The translations under genes were made by a program, and so were the position numbers. This document shows, piece by piece, positions 62,943-64,000 of a stretch of 64,000 nucleotides of DNA. Origin of the DNA: Bradyrhizobium diazoefficiens. GTDB taxonomy: Bacteria; Pseudomonadota; Alphaproteobacteria; Rhizobiales; Xanthobacteraceae. The notes under the pieces were generated by a model, which worked only from the letters and a program-made list of their open reading frames with translations, did not search any database and had not been told where the DNA came from. How positions within the stretch are numbered: the stretch's first letter is position 1; each line of letters starts with the position of its first letter. The stretch covers positions 372,001-436,000 of the forward strand of contig NZ_CP067100.1 of NCBI RefSeq assembly GCF_016616235.1, written 5' to 3'.

Positions 62943-64000
62943 TCACGCGTTGCCGGCGGCTCTGAACTGCGGGCCCGAGCGTTGCGGGTTCTGCGGAACG
63001 CTGAAGAGCACCGCCTTGCGGTCGGCTACCGCAGCGTGGAACTGGTCGAGCACGATGTTGATGGCGGTGAGCGCAGCCTGTTCAATCACACCCTGGTCGA
63101 AGCAACGCAGCGTATCGCGCAGGATCTCGTCCGCCTCGGCCTGCATCTGGTCGAGCTCCTCGGTGCTCTCGCTCTTGCGTGCTGCGGCAATCATGTCGAA
63201 CAGCCTGTCGCGCAGATGGCTGTTGCTGTCGCGTTCGTCCTTCTTCAAATAGCCCGCAAACCAGGCGCCGAGCGAGCCCATGGCGGAGAGCGCCATCAGA
63301 CTCCACCAGATGTAATCGCTGTACCTGTCGAGGAAGGTCTTTTCCTCGCCGTCGACAAAGGCGGCGGCGCCGGGATGCACGGGGATCGCGGCGTCCTTGT
63401 CGGTGTCGGGCGTCTCGATCTTCGCGGCCTGCGGGAAATCCGTCAGCAATTGCTGGCGCACGGCGAACAGCTGCCGGGTGAAGGCCGCGATGGTGGTTTC
63501 GGACACGCCTTTGCGCGCCACGATATGGTGCGAGAAGCTGATGGTCTTGACCTCGTCGTCGGGGCGATCGGGTGAACCGCCATAAGTGCCGGCGGGAATT
63601 TCCGAGGCCTCGTAGACCGGGTGGTTCTGCGCGATCGCATCGGCGGAATCGATCGCAAGGAAGATCGGCGCGCCACCATCCTTGGCGGAGGCCGCGATCG
63701 CATCCGACGTGATCTTGCTGTTGACGGGACCCGCCGCGAGATAGCCATCGGCCTTCTGGGCCTTGATCGCTTCGGCCGCTTCATTGGCCGGGAATTGTAC
63801 GACCTCGACCTTGGCGGGATCGACGCCGTATTGCTGGAGGATCACCTTGAGCAGATTGACATTGGCCTGCGTCTTGCCGACCACGCCGACGCGATGGCCG
63901 GCGAGCTGCGGGATCTTGGTGATCTTGGCGCCCTTCTTCTTGCCCTTGCCGGGCACCGACCACAGCACCACCACGTTCTTGCGCAGGGTCGCGACCGCCT
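62943..64000 (-). CDS. TAXI-type TRAP transporter binding protein, C-terminal part, cut by the window edge
   Basis: About 352 residues are visible; the N-terminus lies beyond the right edge. The body has the type-II binding-protein fold seen in TAXI proteins (VGVVGKTQANVNLLKVILQQ, KADGYLAAGPVNS, PVHPGAAAF). It ends with a membrane helix (about YIWWSLMALSAMGSLGAWFA) and a cytoplasmic helical tail, a layout found in a Bradyrhizobium-type TAXI group, likely an anchored sensor or transporter component. An internal ATG at 63974 is not the real start because the frame stays open to the edge. Confidence 0.85.
   Translation of the reverse strand, partial: AVATLRKNVVVLWSVPGKGKKKGAKITKIPQLAGHRVGVVGKTQANVNLLKVILQQYGVDPAKVEVVQFPANEAAEAIKAQKADGYLAAGPVNSKITSDAIAASAKDGGAPIFLAIDSADAIAQNHPVYEASEIPAGTYGGSPDRPDDEVKTISFSHHIVARKGVSETTIAAFTRQLFAVRQQLLTDFPQAAKIETPDTDKDAAIPVHPGAAAFVDGEEKTFLDRYSDYIWWSLMALSAMGSLGAWFAGYLKKDERDSNSHLRDRLFDMIAAARKSESTEELDQMQAEADEILRDTLRCFDQGVIEQAALTAINIVLDQFHAAVADRKAVLFSVPQNPQRSGPQFRAAGNA

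Overview
The window reads as chromosomal DNA of a Bradyrhizobium-like alphaproteobacterium (Nitrobacteraceae). The evidence is high-GC codon use, the gene order gpsA-tsaD-hemD-Mic60-hemY, several palindromic intergenic repeats of the kind common in Bradyrhizobium, and housekeeping proteins that look rhizobial throughout. The name is an inference; no 16S or other decisive marker is present.

Layout. 1-18.3 kb is core chromosome: the 5' end of cysD translationally coupled to a sulfotransferase gene, a chemoreceptor, a relic of an L,D-transpeptidase gene, a methyltransferase, a membrane-anchored thermonuclease-like protein, an intact L,D-transpeptidase, acs, topoisomerase IB, a class III cyclase, and the minus-strand set tsaD-gpsA-EVE facing the plus-strand set hemD-Mic60-hemY. 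18.4-36.3 kb is a mobile element of about 17.9 kb inserted in tRNA-Thr(CGT). A 47-bp perfect direct repeat of the tRNA 3' end bounds it (18425-18471 and 36258-36304), and a P4-type tyrosine integrase sits at the right end. 36.3-64 kb is core chromosome again: polysaccharide deacetylase, two small Cys-rich exported proteins, an MFS exporter, an esterase, a P450, a second cyclase, TerB-like, SDR, GATase and enoyl-CoA hydratase genes, tRNA-Ala(CGC), yggT-yggU-folD, ppa, a four-gene coupled run ending in a DCC protein, an HNH endonuclease, an amine oxidase, typA, a Crp/Fnr regulator, a stand-alone receiver protein, PhoD and a TAXI-type binding protein cut by the right edge.

The element is the most interesting part. 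It has no capsid, tail or conjugation genes. It does carry an AlpA-like protein, a second excisionase-type HTH protein, a VapE-like SF3 ATPase, a TerS-like protein and a long run of small, overlapping plus-strand genes, an arrangement resembling phage satellites such as P4 and PICIs. Its left arm holds a tight two-gene operon: a ParA-like deviant Walker ATPase, then a HEPN-type protein with an intact R-x4-H motif. This looks like a cargo defence or toxin module that I cannot match to a named system. The element also carries its own tRNA-Thr(TGT)-like gene with a 23-nt D-loop and a terminator, a ribbon-helix-helix-like gene facing a perfect 16-bp palindrome, a PD-(D/E)XK-like protein, and a non-coding block of about 1.2 kb with six GTTAAC sites and two opposed TGTGAC iteron arrays that could be its replication origin.

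All functional calls come from reading motifs by eye. No alignment, HMM search or structure prediction was run.
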